From Methanobacteriota archaeon (GTDB taxonomy: Archaea > Thermoplasmatota > Poseidoniia > Poseidoniales > Poseidoniaceae): 6,988 nucleotides of DNA. Both the position numbers and the translations under genes were made by a program. Positions 5,351-6,988 of the stretch are shown in pieces; the first letter of the stretch is position 1, and each line of letters opens with the position of its first letter. Below the pieces are notes generated by a model. It was not told where the DNA came from, searched no databases, and saw nothing but the letters and a program-made list of their open reading frames with translations. The DNA is taken from the NCBI GenBank assembly GCA_002731395.1, contig PCBQ01000037.1, forward strand, positions 1-6,988, in the 5' to 3' direction.

Positions 5351-6034
5351 CGCGGGGGCGAGGCCACGTTCAGCAACGACCTGTTCGAGGCGGGTCCAAT
5401 CGTCCTCGGTATCGATTTCCCATGCTTGCCATGGCTGCATGACATAGGCGCCGGTTCGCCCACCAAGACGGCAGGCCACTGAGTCCCAGATTTCGCGGGA
5501 GGCGACGTAGAAGGCTCCGTTCTCGGCGACGCGGTCAGGGATGTCTTGTCGGCGAGGCCGGTGTTGTGGGTCGTAATTCAGCGGCGTGACCAAGCCGTCG
5601 GCGCCGAGGGACCATTGAAACACGTGGTTCTCGACCACAGAAAGCAGGCTGTCGAGATTCCCTGCGTCCATCTGCTCCAAGGCGGCGTCGAGGTCGTTGG
5701 GTCGCGTCAACGGAGATGTGGCTTGCATCAGCACCACCGTGGTGGCCTGTTGTGCGACTGGATGGTGCTGGAGCACGTCCGTAACGACCGGTTCGGTCGC
5801 CGCCTCGTCCGTCGCCAGTGCATCAGGACGACGGTGCGCGAGTGCACCGCATGCTTTAGCTGCGGTGAGGATTGCCTCGTCGTCGCTGGACAAAACCACG
5901 TGGTCGATGCGTTTTGCCGCCACGGCAGCCCTGATCACCCATTCGATGAGCGGGTGTCCGGCAAAGGAACGGATGTTCTTGCGCGGGATGCCTTTGGAGC
6001 CGCCACGTGCGCAAATGATGGCCACGACGGACAC
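5348..6034 (-). CDS. neuA: CMP-nonulosonate (CMP-N-acetylneuraminate-type) synthetase
   Basis: A 228-residue cytidylyltransferase that joins CTP to a free nonulosonic acid, giving the CMP-sugar used by glycosyltransferases. The nucleotide-binding signature ARGGSKGIPRKNIR (9-22) is intact. LSSDDEAIL (48-56), LMQATSPL (102-109), the sugar-site ENGAFYV (171-177) and the metal-site EIDTEDDW (206-213) follow in the family order. Length equals that of single-domain bacterial NeuA; there is no fused HAD or esterase domain. The start is GTG 6034 with GAGGGG (6045-6040) 5 bases upstream. That site overlaps the stop codon of the synthase gene, 9 bases away, so the two genes form an operon with likely coupled translation. 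The family also includes enzymes for legionaminic and pseudaminic acids and for Kdn, so the exact sugar is open. Confidence 0.9.
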   Translation of the reverse strand: MSVVAIICARGGSKGIPRKNIRSFAGHPLIEWVIRAAVAAKRIDHVVLSSDDEAILTAAKACGALAHRRPDALATDEAATEPVVTDVLQHHPVAQQATTVVLMQATSPLTRPNDLDAALEQMDAGNLDSLLSVVENHVFQWSLGADGLVTPLNYDPQHRPRRQDIPDRVAENGAFYVASREIWDSVACRLGGRTGAYVMQPWQAWEIDTEDDWTRLEQVVAERGLAPA

Positions 6035-6043
6035 GGAAACCCC

Positions 6044-6919
6044 TCACTGGACGCGGCGGAGTTTGGCTCGCATTGGGACTTCTTCTTCGTAGACCCGCTT
6101 GATGCCGTCACCGAGGGCCACTTCGAAGGCGCGGACGTCGCGCACCAATTTCCGAAGGCCGGGCACTTCGAGGCTGGCTGCGTGGTCGCTGCCGCGCATG
6201 GCCCGGTCAAGGGTGAAGTGACGCTCAAGCACTTTGGCGCCCATGGCTACCGCTGCAACGTCCATGGCGATGCCTTGGTGGTGGCCCGAGAAGCCCAGGA
6301 TGAAATCGGGGTAACGCTCCTGAAGCGTGGCCATGTACGCGAGGTTGAGCTGTTCGAACTTCGCAGGGTATGTGGAGGTGCAATGGAACATCACCTTTGG
6401 CTGGGATGACGTGCGAAGCCATTCTGCGCAGGCATGGATTTCCTCCTCGGTGCTCATGCCAGTGGACATCATCATCGGCACGTCGGCTGCAAGCATCGCC
6501 CGGACCGTTTCCTCGTCGGTGATGCTGGCGCTGGCGATTTTGAACATGGGAATGCCCGCTTCAGCCATTTGTGCGGCGCTGACCGGGTCCCACGCAGAAA
6601 CAAAGTAAGCCACACCGCGGTTTTCTGCGTGGGCCTTCAGTTCCATGTGTTGCTCAATCGAAAGTTCAAGTGCATCACGGTGCGCGCCGTATGTGTCCGC
6701 AAAGGCGTTCGGGGAATCGTAAGGCCGGTCGTATTGCTCCGGCGTCAAGAGCGTTCGCGTGTGGCGCTTCTGACTCTTGATGGCGTTGACGCCCGCGTCA
6801 GCGGCGGTGTCGATCAGTTGCTTCGCAATCTCCATGTCGCCTTGGTGGTTTTGACCGATTTCAGCGATGATGTAGGTCTGCCCGGCGGCGACGGCTTCGG
6901 CGATGTCGCTGATGGCCAT
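6044..6919 (-). CDS. neuB: NeuB-family nonulosonic acid synthase lacking the SAF domain
   Basis: A 291-residue TIM-barrel enzyme of the NeuB group, which condenses phosphoenolpyruvate with a six-carbon aminosugar (ManNAc or a relative) to give a nine-carbon sialic-type acid. Landmarks in order: YIIAEIGQNHQGD (16-28, Glu20), NAIKSQKR (45-52, Lys48), MFKIASAS (125-132, Lys127), STGMSTEEE (152-160), CTSTYPAKFEQLNL (180-193), GFSGHHQG (209-216), ERHFTLDRAMRGSDHAASLE (232-251). The chain ends at MRAKLRRVQ, exactly where usual NeuB proteins (about 340-350 residues) continue through a linker into the SAF/antifreeze-like domain. That domain is absent and there is no room for it, because the next start is 9 bases on. 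ATG 6919 is preferred over GTG 6931. It is the first visible gene of a neuB-neuA pair. Which sugar it makes is not decidable here. Confidence 0.87.
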   Translation of the reverse strand: MAISDIAEAVAAGQTYIIAEIGQNHQGDMEIAKQLIDTAADAGVNAIKSQKRHTRTLLTPEQYDRPYDSPNAFADTYGAHRDALELSIEQHMELKAHAENRGVAYFVSAWDPVSAAQMAEAGIPMFKIASASITDEETVRAMLAADVPMMMSTGMSTEEEIHACAEWLRTSSQPKVMFHCTSTYPAKFEQLNLAYMATLQERYPDFILGFSGHHQGIAMDVAAVAMGAKVLERHFTLDRAMRGSDHAASLEVPGLRKLVRDVRAFEVALGDGIKRVYEEEVPMRAKLRRVQ

Positions 6920-6988
6920 GCACCACGGCACCGGACCCGAGGTTATCAGCCTGTGGACAGGAGGTCACTCATTCTGGAACGGTCCATG

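Noticed and set aside
5546..6409. Long plus-strand open frame across neuA and neuB (about 287 codons)
   Set aside because: It runs antisense through two well-supported genes and their junction, with His/Val-rich text typical of a shadow frame in GC-rich DNA.
6959..6965. AGGAGGT, a perfect Shine-Dalgarno-like string on the plus strand
   Set aside because: No ATG, GTG or TTG lies at a usable distance; the next ATG is over 20 bases away at the window edge. It may be part of a minus-strand coding sequence.
6946..6987. Short minus-strand frame open to the right edge ending in TGA, perhaps the tail of a gene upstream of neuB
   Set aside because: Only about 13 codons are visible, too few to support a gene; a longer contig is needed.

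Overview
The window is about 7 kb of compact, GC-rich DNA carrying eight protein genes. There is no RNA gene, mobile element or CRISPR array that I can see. No ribosomal or informational gene is present, so the host is inferred only. The mix fits a free-living aquatic microbe: a lipobox-anchored S15 peptidase, a eukaryote/Bacteroidetes-type glutamine synthetase, a SemiSWEET and a nonulosonate (sialic-acid-type) cluster. An archaeal TATA-like box sits about 30 bases upstream of the glutamine synthetase start, as expected for a nearly leaderless archaeal mRNA. I lean towards a marine planktonic euryarchaeon (Marine Group II / Poseidoniales type), but a bacterium is not excluded.

Left part (1-1107): the edge may hold the tail of an upstream plus-strand gene. 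A complete SemiSWEET sugar-transporter gene (plus strand) follows. Next comes a roughly 200-base gap with possible RNA structure, then a minus-strand SRPBCC-fold protein.

Middle (1107-4101): a type II glutamine synthetase (minus strand) lies directly upstream of the SRPBCC gene, so the two may be co-transcribed. An AT-rich 181-base spacer carries its likely promoter, an inverted repeat, and a run of four short stem-loops just after the next gene. That gene is a 600-residue exported lipoprotein of the Xaa-Pro dipeptidyl-peptidase / CocE (S15) family with a complete Ser-Asp-His triad.

Right part (4249-6919): a two-gene plus-strand unit (unknown two-helix membrane protein, then a KdsC-like HAD phosphatase, one base apart) converges on a two-gene minus-strand unit, neuB-like synthase then neuA-like CMP-sugar synthetase. 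The stop codons of the phosphatase and neuA abut in one TGATCA palindrome. Synthase, phosphatase and CMP-transferase are the last steps in making and activating a nonulosonic acid, probably for a surface glycan or glycoprotein. The synthase lacks the C-terminal SAF (antifreeze-like) domain normal for NeuB, which makes this the most interesting part of the window.
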